From NCBI GenBank assembly GCA_002713145.1, contig PAVS01000005.1:1-64000 (forward strand): a stretch of DNA of 64,000 nucleotides, read 5' to 3'. The notes below the pieces were generated by a model. That model had not been told where the DNA came from and ran no database searches. It saw only the letters and a program-made list of their open reading frames with translations. How positions within the stretch are numbered: the first letter of the stretch is position 1; every line of letters starts with the position of its first letter. Positions 35,101 to 43,592 of the stretch are shown here, piece after piece. The DNA is from Halobacteriovoraceae bacterium (lineage in GTDB: Bacteria; Bdellovibrionota; Bacteriovoracia; Bacteriovoracales; Bacteriovoracaceae). The translations under genes were made by a program, and so were the position numbers.

Positions 35101-36097
35101 TAAGGTCTATATCGAAAAAAGGCTCAAGGACCACCCTCGAACTTTATCCATCTTAGAGAAGATCAAATGCCAATCCACCTATTATATCTCGCGATACGAT
35201 GAAGTATGGGGCAAAGTTAAAAAGCCTTATCTGCAAAAGAGAGAGAGTTTAAATTTATTTATCGCAGAAAAAAAAGGTGAATTAGTCAAAGAGACTCCAC
35301 CAGCTTATGGCCATGGTGATGAAAAGCATTATTTTTATATTCACGCCTTTAATTGTATTTATGAGTGTCAATATTGTTATTTACAAGGATACTTTCAAAC
35401 ACCAGATATTGTTCTTTTTATCAATCACGAAGAAATCATAAGCGAAATGCAAAAACTGGTTGAGCTCCCTGAGAACTCAAATGCTTGGTTTCATGCGGGT
35501 GAGTATTCAGACTCATTGGCCTTGGCCCATATTACGGATGAGCTCTCTGTCTATTTTGATTTTTTTAAAAATAACCCCAAGGCCAAACTAGAGTTGAGAT
35601 CGAAGGCCGTCAATATTAGGCCTTTATTACAGCTAGAAGCCTTACCCAATGTCTTTGTGAGTTTCACCCTTAGCTCTCATGAAAGTGGTAAAAAATTTGA
35701 TACCACTTGTCCAAGTGTAAAGCATCGATTGAATGCTATCAAAAAGCTAGTTGATCATGGTTATAGAATAGGACTGCATTTTGATCCTATTATTTATGAA
35801 GACAATTTTCAAACTGCATACAAAGATATTTTAACAGAAATCAATAAGATTCTACCAGATGAGCAACTGGGTTATATTTCTCTTGGTGTGGTTAGATTTA
35901 CTAAAGATGTTTATCACTCGGTAAAAAAACACTACCCAGATTCGCCTTTTTTAAAACAAGATCTCATTAAAAGTTTTGATGGTAAGCTTCGCTATAATAG
36001 ACCTATGAGAAATTGGATTTTAAATACCGTCAAAGATTTATGTATCCAAGTAGGACAGTATCAAGAAAAGAAAATCTATTTTTGCATGGAAGACTAA
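35093..36097 (+). CDS. Spore-photoproduct-lyase-like radical SAM protein
   Basis: A 334-aa radical SAM enzyme. The cluster motif is CIYECQYC (CxxxCxxC), followed by YLQGY; later segments WFHAGEYSDSLAL and LELRSKAVNIRPLL match SPL-family proteins. In Bacillus, SPL repairs UV thymine dimers of the spore type; this bacterium shows no sporulation gene here, and this looks like the Gram-negative SPL-like branch of unclear substrate. The ATG at 35093 overlaps the nucleosidase stop; an in-frame ATG 12 bases earlier is also possible. Confidence 0.85.
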   Translation: MFDKVYIEKRLKDHPRTLSILEKIKCQSTYYISRYDEVWGKVKKPYLQKRESLNLFIAEKKGELVKETPPAYGHGDEKHYFYIHAFNCIYECQYCYLQGYFQTPDIVLFINHEEIISEMQKLVELPENSNAWFHAGEYSDSLALAHITDELSVYFDFFKNNPKAKLELRSKAVNIRPLLQLEALPNVFVSFTLSSHESGKKFDTTCPSVKHRLNAIKKLVDHGYRIGLHFDPIIYEDNFQTAYKDILTEINKILPDEQLGYISLGVVRFTKDVYHSVKKHYPDSPFLKQDLIKSFDGKLRYNRPMRNWILNTVKDLCIQVGQYQEKKIYFCMED

Positions 36098-36750
36098 ATA
36101 GATCGAAGTGCTCTATGCTCTTCAATCCAATCTTTGTAATAGGCCAAATTCACGATATAAGTTTTATTACTTCCTTCAAGAGTGGAATGAATACCAATTA
36201 ATTCCAATTCGCCGTTATTATTACGATAAATGGGACCTCCAGAATCACCCACAACTGAAAGAGTGTCTTCAAGGATAAAATTGGTGAGATTAAAAGTGCT
36301 GGTCACAAAGCTGGGGTTAGTCCAAGTTCGAATATTCTTGTTTTCACGCATTCCAAACCCTACTCGATCCAATACTTCACCAGGACCTAGAGATATACTT
36401 TCAGGAATTTTCTCAATAAAGATATTGTCAGGTAAATTTTTATTTAAAATGATCACGGCAATATCATTCACATAAAGTGACTTGCTTGGATTATATCCAG
36501 GATGAATATAACAGCGTTTAATTTCAATTTTATCTTGAGCATTTTTATAGCTATCACCTACCACAATCGCACCGCGATCAAATTGATCCACGCTATGAGC
36601 TGCCGTGATAAGCATATTCTTGCCCACCACCACCGCAGTGGAAGTATAGATTTTTTTATTGCGCTCCACCTCGATGATGAGAGTGGAACTAAACCTATTC
36701 CAGTTTATGATTTCAAATTGGCTCGGTGAATTTAAATAAGCAACTTCCAT
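36094..36750 (-). CDS. Trypsin-like serine protease without a signal peptide
   Basis: A 218-aa S1-family protein with a full triad: His52 (ITAAHS), Asp96 (NDIAVI) and Ser170 (GDSGGP). There is no signal peptide or membrane anchor, and the N terminus begins MEVAYLNSPSQF. The start has GGAGA upstream and looks real, since it is close to the first strand of the fold. A cytoplasmic trypsin-like enzyme with no propeptide is unusual; it could be secreted by a route not using Sec, or act after cell lysis. It overlaps the convergent SPL-like gene by 4 bases. Confidence 0.83.
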   Translation of the reverse strand: MEVAYLNSPSQFEIINWNRFSSTLIIEVERNKKIYTSTAVVVGKNMLITAAHSVDQFDRGAIVVGDSYKNAQDKIEIKRCYIHPGYNPSKSLYVNDIAVIILNKNLPDNIFIEKIPESISLGPGEVLDRVGFGMRENKNIRTWTNPSFVTSTFNLTNFILEDTLSVVGDSGGPIYRNNNGELELIGIHSTLEGSNKTYIVNLAYYKDWIEEHRALRSI

Positions 36751-36866
36751 ATATCTCCTTACTCAATTTTAACATATTGAGCTATAAATATCATGACTCA
36801 AATTAAACATTTGCGCTAGAGACAATATGACACTGGCATATTTGTGTAGTTAAATATGTGATAATT

Positions 36867-37361
36867 ATGAAAACTTTTAATAATTTTTTTTCACAGTGCC
36901 ATAATGACTTAAAAGAACAGGGTTATACCCAGCTATCAGTCAAGGTACCAGAGTCTATTAATGAAGCTGTGATGAAGAAAAACTACGTCAAACTCGACCA
37001 ATTGATGGCACAAGCACTGGAACCTCAAAAGGGATGGCTAAGCTTAATATTATTAAATTTCACTCAATTTAGTAAGACCGAATACATCATCTCTTTGAGA
37101 GAAGCCGGTGAAAATGAGGAAGGTATTTGGCATGATGATGGTTCAAGAATACTTGCTTTTTCCCTCTCTCTCACCCTAGATGAAGTAGGCGGTGGTATTT
37201 TAGAGTTTCGAAAAAAAGGCTCCAAAGATTCGATGCAAATTAAAACCCCTCCTTTTGGAGACATGATTGTTTTTAAAACCGGACATGAAGGTTATGAGCA
37301 TAAAATAAATGAAGTGACTCAAGGAAGCCGGCTTATCATAGCCGGCTGGTGTTATGCTTAA
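36867..37361 (+). CDS. 2-oxoglutarate/Fe(II)-dependent oxygenase family protein
   Basis: A 164-aa double-stranded beta-helix protein. The metal triad is visible as His89 and Asp91 (IWHDDGSR) and His145 (YEHKINEV), with Arg155 (GSRLIIAG) placed to bind 2-oxoglutarate. This matches the prolyl-4-hydroxylase-like group. It is probably cytoplasmic and hydroxylates a protein or small molecule. A GTG 9 bases upstream is in frame, but the ATG at 36867 is the better start. It overlaps the convergent phosphatase gene by 4 bases. Confidence 0.8.
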   Translation: MKTFNNFFSQCHNDLKEQGYTQLSVKVPESINEAVMKKNYVKLDQLMAQALEPQKGWLSLILLNFTQFSKTEYIISLREAGENEEGIWHDDGSRILAFSLSLTLDEVGGGILEFRKKGSKDSMQIKTPPFGDMIVFKTGHEGYEHKINEVTQGSRLIIAGWCYA

Positions 37362-37813
37362 TCGTTTTCAACCACATCTTGGGCTTGAGCAATAAATCCT
37401 GGATTGGACAGTCCGTTTTCGCTGGCAACATCAACAGCTTCATCAAAGTCCATTCCTCTATATTGAGTAAGATAAGTTATCAACCAGGCACCGACTCTAT
37501 TTGCCGAACCACAGTGAATAAAATGTGGCTCATCTTTGGTGATAAGATTTGAGAGTTTTTTGCAATTTTCAGCATCCAACATCCCATTCACAATAATAGG
37601 TATATGATGATATTTCATACCTAGCTCTTCTGCTTTAGCCTTGATTTCGCTTTGGTCAACTTCACCTTCGTTGCGTAAGTTATAAACATGCGCCACACCA
37701 CGTTCTTTCATTTCAGTCATGGTTTCTACGGAAGGTTGACCAGCTAAGTATAAATTATCAACTTGCCATAAATAATCAATCCCAGCCACATCTGTAATTC
37801 TTTTTGAATCCAT
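37358..37813 (-). CDS. DUF442/Blh-type phosphatase-like protein
   Basis: A 151-aa protein of the beta-lactamase-hydrolase-like phosphatase family (DUF442). The Cys-x5-Arg loop is HCGSANRVGA, and the opening YLWQVDNLYLAGQPS is conserved. In Blh proteins this domain is fused to a metallo-beta-lactamase persulfide dioxygenase; here the MBL half is a separate divergent gene. The start at 37813 has the strong site GGAGG. Function in sulfide handling is inferred from the neighbour. Confidence 0.88.
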   Translation of the reverse strand: MDSKRITDVAGIDYLWQVDNLYLAGQPSVETMTEMKERGVAHVYNLRNEGEVDQSEIKAKAEELGMKYHHIPIIVNGMLDAENCKKLSNLITKDEPHFIHCGSANRVGAWLITYLTQYRGMDFDEAVDVASENGLSNPGFIAQAQDVVEND

Positions 37814-37839
37814 TTTAATCCTCCGTAGTTTAAAAAAAT

Positions 37840-37856
37840 TGATATTAATCATATCA
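37840..37856. promoter_or_regulatory. Candidate palindromic operator between the sulfide genes
   Basis: TGATAT-TAATC-ATATCA is a perfect inverted repeat with a 5-base spacer, centred in the 77-base gap between the divergent DUF442 and MBL genes. BigR/ArsR-type repressors control blh operons elsewhere, and this could be such a site. No regulator gene is adjacent. Confidence 0.45.
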
Positions 37857-37890
37857 TGTAACCTGCAATTTTATTACAATAATTAAAAGG

Positions 37891-38745
37891 ATGGATATGA
37901 ACATTAGAAGCATTTTTGACAAGTATTCAAATACATTTACCTATATTATTCACAATAAAACTGACGCAATTGTCATTGATCCTGTACTTAATTTTGACCC
38001 TGATCACTCGCAAATTAGCTATGAGTGCATTGAAGAAATAAACGCTTTAGTTTTTGAAGAGAAACTTAAACTTCATGCTTGCCTAGAAACACATGTCCAC
38101 GCGGATCACCTCAGCGGAAGTTATTCACTTAAAGAAAAGTATCCTTCACTTAAAATCGCCATCAGTGAAAATATCACCCAAGTTCAAAAGACTTTTGCCC
38201 CTAAATTTAATCTTCAAAACTTTCCCTGTGATGGATCACAATTTGATTTGCTGTTTAAAAACGATGACCTTCTCACCTTTGGAGAACTGCAAGTAAAATG
38301 CTTGGCCACTCCAGGACACACCCCAGCATGTACCAGCTTTCTAATAGATCAAACTTTGTTTTCTGGAGACGCTCTGTTTATGCCAGACTTTGGAACTGGA
38401 AGATGTGACTTTCCCCAAGGCTCAGCTGAGGATCTCTACCACTCAATTCATGACACTCTCTATCGTCTGCCAGACGAGACCATCGTTTATGTTGGACACG
38501 ATTATGGGCCTGGTGGAAGAGAGATTGCCAACAAAACCACCATTGGAGCTTGCAAAAAAGAAAGTAAGCAACTCAAAGACTCAACTACTAAAGAAGAATT
38601 TGTTCAGTTTCGCACGCACAGAGATGAGCAGCTAGCAGAACCAAAACTTCTTATGCAAAGCTTACAAGTCAATATTCAGGCAGGAAAACTTCCGGAAAAA
38701 GAATCGAACGGCCAAAGATATTTTAAAATCCCCTTTTCCACTTAA
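37891..38745 (+). CDS. MBL-fold persulfide dioxygenase (ETHE1/Blh-like)
   Basis: A 284-aa metallo-beta-lactamase-fold protein. The metal sites are ETHVHADH, TPGHTPAC, LFSGDALF and YVGHDYGP, matching ETHE1-like persulfide dioxygenases, which oxidise glutathione persulfide to sulfite. The C-terminal segment TTIGACKKESKQL is also typical. It carries no rhodanese domain. With the divergent DUF442 gene it re-creates the two halves of Blh. The ATG at 37891 follows AAAAGGA; a second in-frame ATG lies two codons later. Confidence 0.9.
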   Translation: MDMNIRSIFDKYSNTFTYIIHNKTDAIVIDPVLNFDPDHSQISYECIEEINALVFEEKLKLHACLETHVHADHLSGSYSLKEKYPSLKIAISENITQVQKTFAPKFNLQNFPCDGSQFDLLFKNDDLLTFGELQVKCLATPGHTPACTSFLIDQTLFSGDALFMPDFGTGRCDFPQGSAEDLYHSIHDTLYRLPDETIVYVGHDYGPGGREIANKTTIGACKKESKQLKDSTTKEEFVQFRTHRDEQLAEPKLLMQSLQVNIQAGKLPEKESNGQRYFKIPFST

Positions 38746-38780
38746 CTTGCACCTAAAATCAATCAAGCTATAATAAAAAG

Positions 38781-39515
38781 ATGTTTAAGCATTATTCAGG
38801 GAGAGCAGTTGGACTTTTTTTAGTCATCTTTATCCCTCTTATTTTAATTTTCACTCTTATAGCTCCTATGCCACAAGATCAAAACTATCATCTCTTTGTG
38901 GATGAGAGAGTTTTATGGCATATCCCTAATTTTTTTAATGTTATTTCAAATATTGGTTTTCTCATAACAGGCGTCTATGGACTTGTTCTTTATTTTAGAA
39001 ATCATTCATTTGACTATAACCCTTGGCTGGCTTTTCCTTTAGCTGTGCTCTTAGTTTTTCCAGGCTCTTGTTACTATCATTGGCATCCTAATGATGCCAC
39101 TTTGTTTTGGGATAGACTTCCTATCACCATGGCCTTTACTTCTCTTATCTGTGGTATTTTTCAAGAGGTTTTTAACTTTCAAAAATCAAGAACGTTTTTA
39201 TTTGTTCTCCATCTTTTAGGTCTTTATACATTAGTTCACTGGGTACTTTTTAATGATTTAAGGTTTTATGCTTGGTTACAACTCACATCCATTTTAACGA
39301 TGCTTTATTTATCTCTGGTTTATAAAGCTAAGTCTGTGAATTTGAAATTTTTATTAATTGCCACCATGCTTTATATCTTGGCCAAAGTTTTTGAGCACAA
39401 TGACGAACTCGTCCACCAGGCGCTTAATATATCTGGTCATAGCCTCAAGCATCTTATTGCTAGTGTCGCAATCTTTTTACTCTTTCTTATGAAACAACAA
39501 GGTGAACAAAAATGA
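38781..39515 (+). CDS. Ceramidase-like (CREST superfamily) membrane hydrolase
   Basis: A 244-aa protein with about seven transmembrane helices. Conserved metal-site motifs include GSCYYHWHPND...LFWDRLP and, near the C terminus, SGHSLKHLIAS, as in alkaline ceramidases and related CREST proteins. If active, it would hydrolyse an amide-linked lipid in the membrane. Some Bacteriovorax relatives are reported to contain sphingolipids, which makes a ceramide-type substrate possible. It overlaps the following lipase-like gene by 4 bases and is 35 bases after the MBL gene. Confidence 0.82.
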   Translation: MFKHYSGRAVGLFLVIFIPLILIFTLIAPMPQDQNYHLFVDERVLWHIPNFFNVISNIGFLITGVYGLVLYFRNHSFDYNPWLAFPLAVLLVFPGSCYYHWHPNDATLFWDRLPITMAFTSLICGIFQEVFNFQKSRTFLFVLHLLGLYTLVHWVLFNDLRFYAWLQLTSILTMLYLSLVYKAKSVNLKFLLIATMLYILAKVFEHNDELVHQALNISGHSLKHLIASVAIFLLFLMKQQGEQK

Positions 39516-40375
39516 AGTATTTAACTCTTCTTATCTTGTGTCTATCAGTACAAGCAGAATCTCAATTTCACTTCTCAAAAGCTGCAAAACACAGTGATGT
39601 TAAAATTAAAGTTAAGGGATACACCACTCATCTTTATTATTACCAAAATCAATCTAATCACCTCATCATTACAGCTCATGGTTACTTAGATAATTGTAGC
39701 TATATGAATTATCTGCACAGGCCTCTGTGGAAAAATGGTCATTCATTACTTTGCATTGACCTTCCAGGTCATGGTCAATCTACTGGTGCACGAGCGGATA
39801 TTAATTCATTTGACACCTACGGGAAGATTTTAAAAGAAATCCCTCGAGATATTCTCAATCATTATGATAAAATTTCTTTCATCGCTCATAGCACCGGGGC
39901 AGTTTTGCTTCACGAATACCTGCGCACTGCTGGCGATATAGACTTTTATAAGATAGTGCTGCTCGCTCCACTTGTGCGTTCAAAGCTATGGCATCTCTCT
40001 GTTGCTGGCAATTATTTATTGGGCAGTTTTATTGAAACCCTTGAGCGTAAGAACTTAAAAAATAAGAAGTTTAAAAAATTTACCTCTCAAGACAAATTTC
40101 TAATCACCCATATGCGAACTCATTGGTTCGGAGAATTAAAAGCTTGGAACGACAGACTTGAGCAAAAACCAAAAAAACATTATCAAGACATGACTGTTTA
40201 TTTCCCCTCAGAAGATGAAGTCATAGACCTTGATTATAATCTTAGCTTTTATAAAAAATATTTTCCTAATGCTCAGATCAAGATGCTTCCAGCTGCCACT
40301 CATCGAATCCAATTTGACTCTGATGCCCTCGTAGATAATTTCGTTCAAGAAATCACTCAGTCATTCAACGAGTAA
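39512..40375 (+). CDS. Secreted alpha/beta-hydrolase, monoacylglycerol-lipase-like
   Basis: A 287-aa protein with a short signal peptide (MKYLTLLILCLSVQAES). The serine hydrolase features are TAHGYLDN (oxyanion), LPGHGQST, the nucleophile elbow AHSTGA, the acid in SEDEVIDL and the His in ATHRIQF. It resembles lysophospholipase/monoglyceride lipases. Being exported and coupled to the ceramidase-like gene, it probably acts on lipids outside the cytoplasm. Its 3' end overlaps the convergent transketolase gene by 19 bases. Confidence 0.85.
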   Translation: MKYLTLLILCLSVQAESQFHFSKAAKHSDVKIKVKGYTTHLYYYQNQSNHLIITAHGYLDNCSYMNYLHRPLWKNGHSLLCIDLPGHGQSTGARADINSFDTYGKILKEIPRDILNHYDKISFIAHSTGAVLLHEYLRTAGDIDFYKIVLLAPLVRSKLWHLSVAGNYLLGSFIETLERKNLKNKKFKKFTSQDKFLITHMRTHWFGELKAWNDRLEQKPKKHYQDMTVYFPSEDEVIDLDYNLSFYKKYFPNAQIKMLPAATHRIQFDSDALVDNFVQEITQSFNE

Positions 40376-42336
40376 AATGCCTCTTTGATCCCTTGGGCGT
40401 CAAGTCCTGCTTTCGCATAAAGATGATCGGCTTTATAGGCCGACTGACCAAAATGTCCTTTGACTCCAAGTGATTTACATTGAAAGCTAAGCCCCTCATT
40501 CACTAGCGCATGAACAAGTTGACTTCCGAGACCACCAATTAATTGATGATCTTCTACCGTTATGAGTTTATGAGATGAGTTTTTAATTTCTTTGGCCACA
40601 GTTTCAACATCAGGGTGATTAATTGAGCTGAGATTGATGACTCCAACTTGCTTTCCTTCTTTGGCCAATTGCTCACTCGCCTCGATCGCTTTAAATAACG
40701 GCGCTCCAGCTGCAACAATGACCCCATCACTTCCAGATTTTATCACTTGAGCTTTTCCAAGTTGATACTGATCAACACCTGCAAGTTTAACTGGATAGTT
40801 TTCACGTCCTACAAAAAAGATATAGCTCGAAGCCTCTTCACCTTTCTCTCTTTTAGCTGCAATATCTTTGATCGCCTGGTACATCAATTCTTCCCCTTCA
40901 GCGGAAGTTGAAATAACAATGGTCTTTACTTGGGGAATTGATCCCAGTGCACTTAAATATGTGAGTGATTGATGAGAAGCCCCATCAGCAGCATCTTGAA
41001 AGCCAATATGCGAGAAAATAGCAATCATGGGTGAATTAGAAAGAGAACTCATAACTAAAGGAAGATTCCCTTTAGTGACTCCAAAAGCCGCAAAGGTATC
41101 AACGATAGGAATGAAGCCCGCTCGTGAAAGACCAGCCGCATGAGAGACCATATTCGCTTCGGCAATTCCTATATCCACATATGAGTCTTTAAACTCTTTT
41201 TGAAAAGCAGCAATACCGGTTGAGCCTTGTAGATCACTTGAGACAGAAAATACGGGAAGCCCTTCAGACTTTGCCTTGATCGCACCTCGAGCAAGTCCTG
41301 CTTGAGCTTTTTCTGCTGGAGCAGAATCAGATTTTTTATTTTCAGGTTTTTGAGTAAGTTCATGGGCCCAAGCCTTGAGTTCCTCTGGTAGATTATCATC
41401 AGTGATTTCATTCAAAAAAGCATGAATATCTTCAGAATAGGCCTTAAGAGGGAAACCGTGACCACCACTACTGGATTCTGCAGTAGATTTAACTCCAAAA
41501 CCTTTGGTTGTTTTTAACCATACAAAAACCGGCTTATCGGCCTGGACTTCACTGAAAGCTTTTTCCAGTCCTGAATAACAAGCTTGTAAATCATTTCCGT
41601 TTTCTATTTGAATAGTATTCCAACCTAATTTTTCCATGGCTTCGAATGTAGGTCGCATATCAAAACTATCATCTGTGATACGCCCTGAGAGCTTGGTATT
41701 ATTATCAGAAATGATGAGAACAAATGGATTAAGATGACCTTGGCGGGCCAGTCCAGGAATCGCAGCAAATGATTCCTTGGCTTCACCTTCCATGCTCGCC
41801 CCATCACTCATACTCACCACAGTCACTCTTTCATTTCCCAGAAGCTTATCAGCGTGGGCCAGTCCTTGAGCTTGGGGGACTGCTGAGCTTAGAGGACCAT
41901 TACTCATGAGTACTCCTTCGGGATAGAGGTGTGACTCTCCATGACCTGTGAGTTTAGACTCAATAGAGCGAAAGCCTTTAAGGGTTCCAAAGTCGAGATC
42001 ACCAAAGCCTAGATTAGCTCTGAGGGCGTAGATTCCATTTTCCGCATGACCGATATCATTTACGAAGTTATATTTTTCATGCCATTTTTTTTCTTGAAAC
42101 ATAATTCCATGAAGGGCAGACATACATTCTGCTATGGCCGCAGGCCCTCCCCAATGGGAAGCAGCTCCCCCATTAACCGCACTTAAATCCATCAAGGCCA
42201 CTAAAGCTCTCGTGATCTTTGGGTCACCACAAAGAACGGATTTTCCCTCTGAGTTTTTAACTTCAGAAGAATATTTTGGTTGTTGACCAGGAGCATCATC
42301 TAATTGATGACGAAGTTTAAGCGGAGTAATGTTCAT
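40357..42336 (-). CDS. tkt: Transketolase
   Basis: A 659-aa thiamine-diphosphate enzyme of the pentose phosphate pathway. Recognisable are ASHWGGPAAIAECM in the N-terminal PP domain, SMSDGASMEGEAKESFAA (ThDP/metal site region), IGIAEANMVSHAAGLSR in the pyrimidine domain, and the C-terminal domain starting near GSDGVIVAAG. Length is normal. Standard family motifs for substrate phosphate are less clear than in E. coli TktA, so a related two-carbon transferase cannot be ruled out. It is divergent to rpmB. Confidence 0.88.
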   Translation of the reverse strand: MNITPLKLRHQLDDAPGQQPKYSSEVKNSEGKSVLCGDPKITRALVALMDLSAVNGGAASHWGGPAAIAECMSALHGIMFQEKKWHEKYNFVNDIGHAENGIYALRANLGFGDLDFGTLKGFRSIESKLTGHGESHLYPEGVLMSNGPLSSAVPQAQGLAHADKLLGNERVTVVSMSDGASMEGEAKESFAAIPGLARQGHLNPFVLIISDNNTKLSGRITDDSFDMRPTFEAMEKLGWNTIQIENGNDLQACYSGLEKAFSEVQADKPVFVWLKTTKGFGVKSTAESSSGGHGFPLKAYSEDIHAFLNEITDDNLPEELKAWAHELTQKPENKKSDSAPAEKAQAGLARGAIKAKSEGLPVFSVSSDLQGSTGIAAFQKEFKDSYVDIGIAEANMVSHAAGLSRAGFIPIVDTFAAFGVTKGNLPLVMSSLSNSPMIAIFSHIGFQDAADGASHQSLTYLSALGSIPQVKTIVISTSAEGEELMYQAIKDIAAKREKGEEASSYIFFVGRENYPVKLAGVDQYQLGKAQVIKSGSDGVIVAAGAPLFKAIEASEQLAKEGKQVGVINLSSINHPDVETVAKEIKNSSHKLITVEDHQLIGGLGSQLVHALVNEGLSFQCKSLGVKGHFGQSAYKADHLYAKAGLDAQGIKEAFYSLND

Positions 42337-42509
42337 GAATGATTCCTTGTGACATAAAAAACGCAGTTTTTTTTAGAAATTTAGCATTAAATGCTACTTT
42401 TTGACCAGTCTGGAGTTAAAATTCTCTTTAATTATGACTTGCATTATTGCTTACAAACTTGTATTTTAATTCAGCTCAAAAATGAATTTAAGATAAAAAG
42501 GATAGTGTT

Positions 42510-42740
42510 ATGGCACGTACATGTGATTTAACTGGTAAAAGAAGACAAGTAAACCACAAGGTTTCTCACTCAAATATTAAAACTAAAACTCTTAAGCAAC
42601 CAAACTTGCAAACAAAAAGAGTTTTCGATCCAGAAACTGGACAAACTGTTAAGCTTAGACTTTCAACTAAAGCTATCAGAACATTAGATAAAATGGGATC
42701 TCTCTCTAAGTTTCTTAGAAAGTATGGTCCTCAAGCATAA
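42510..42740 (+). CDS. rpmB: 50S ribosomal protein bL28
   Basis: A 76-aa ribosomal protein. It begins MARTCDLTGKRRQVNHKVSH, the usual L28 start, and continues with a basic loop and LRLSTKAIRTLDKMG. A clear intrinsic terminator follows, so it is a single-gene unit. The 173-base gap to tkt holds both promoters; I could not fix the boxes. Unlike in many bacteria it is not next to rpmG, which is about 6.5 kb away on the other strand. Confidence 0.97.
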   Translation: MARTCDLTGKRRQVNHKVSHSNIKTKTLKQPNLQTKRVFDPETGQTVKLRLSTKAIRTLDKMGSLSKFLRKYGPQA

Positions 42741-42767
42741 TTAACATTTTTAAAATTAAAAAAGTCC

Positions 42768-42796
42768 AAGCCTGCTAAATGCAGGCTTTTTTATTT
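42768..42796 (+). terminator. Intrinsic terminator of rpmB
   Basis: AAGCCTGC pairs with GCAGGCTT across a 5-base loop, followed by TTTTATTTT. It also abuts the end of the convergent secreted-protein gene. Confidence 0.92.
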
Positions 42797-43572
42797 TACG
42801 GATTTGGGTAAAAACCACGAGTCCTATCATTTGGCGAAGTGTAGCTTCCAGTTGTAGGTCCTCTCGCACATGCAGCTGAGGAATCAAGGCAAACTCTCAG
42901 AGTCACGAATGGTAAACTACCATTTCCAACATCTCCATAGGTAGAGACTTGAACTCTATATCGATTATCTTTGAAAACGTTATCTCCAAACTCATAGGTG
43001 GCAACAAAATCATTTGCCGATGGATTCAGATCAACAAAAAATTCTTTAGGGGCCCAAAACACACCGCCAGCGAGTGCTGCTAACTCTCTATTCAAACCTC
43101 TTCTACGTAAATAATTAGCGAAATTGTTTGCAAGGTATCCGTGACACCATCTATTTGCGATATCATCATGAATATGATCTGTAGAACAAGCTGTACGACC
43201 GTAAGGATCACGAGACGCAAGAAGGGCATCTCTTTGAGTCATACCTAAAAATTCTTCACTATCATCTGCAGTAACTTCAGATAGCGTATTATTGCTGCCT
43301 AGAGTGTCCACAGACTGACTGGGTAACATAAAATAAGTTACTGAGCCATCATCATGCTTTTGAGTCTCAGTTAAGCTCTCCCAATAATTGGGATCGGAAA
43401 TAAACTCAGAGAGATTTTTAATTTCAGAATTTTCTTGAATTGTTCTGCCACAAGTATCAGCTGAACCACCGACATCAGCTAAATCAAATTCGATATCCAG
43501 CTCACCAATGGGCCCAGCAAAACTCAGAGGAATGAACAAATAACATAACACACTTACGAGAAGGATTTTCAT
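42796..43572 (-). CDS. Secreted hypothetical protein
   Basis: A 258-aa exported protein with signal peptide MKILLVSVLCYLFIPLSFAG. Six or more Cys are spread through it (DTCGRT, RTACSTDH, NRWCHGY, RVCLDSSAACARG), suggesting disulfides. The middle contains DHIHDDIANRWCHGYLANNF, which has a His/Asp cluster that might bind metal. No family is recognised. It lies 20 bases after the ROK kinase gene on the same strand but seems unrelated in function. Confidence 0.75.
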   Translation of the reverse strand: MKILLVSVLCYLFIPLSFAGPIGELDIEFDLADVGGSADTCGRTIQENSEIKNLSEFISDPNYWESLTETQKHDDGSVTYFMLPSQSVDTLGSNNTLSEVTADDSEEFLGMTQRDALLASRDPYGRTACSTDHIHDDIANRWCHGYLANNFANYLRRRGLNRELAALAGGVFWAPKEFFVDLNPSANDFVATYEFGDNVFKDNRYRVQVSTYGDVGNGSLPFVTLRVCLDSSAACARGPTTGSYTSPNDRTRGFYPNP

Positions 43573-43592
43573 AAGCCTATTATAACAAGGAT

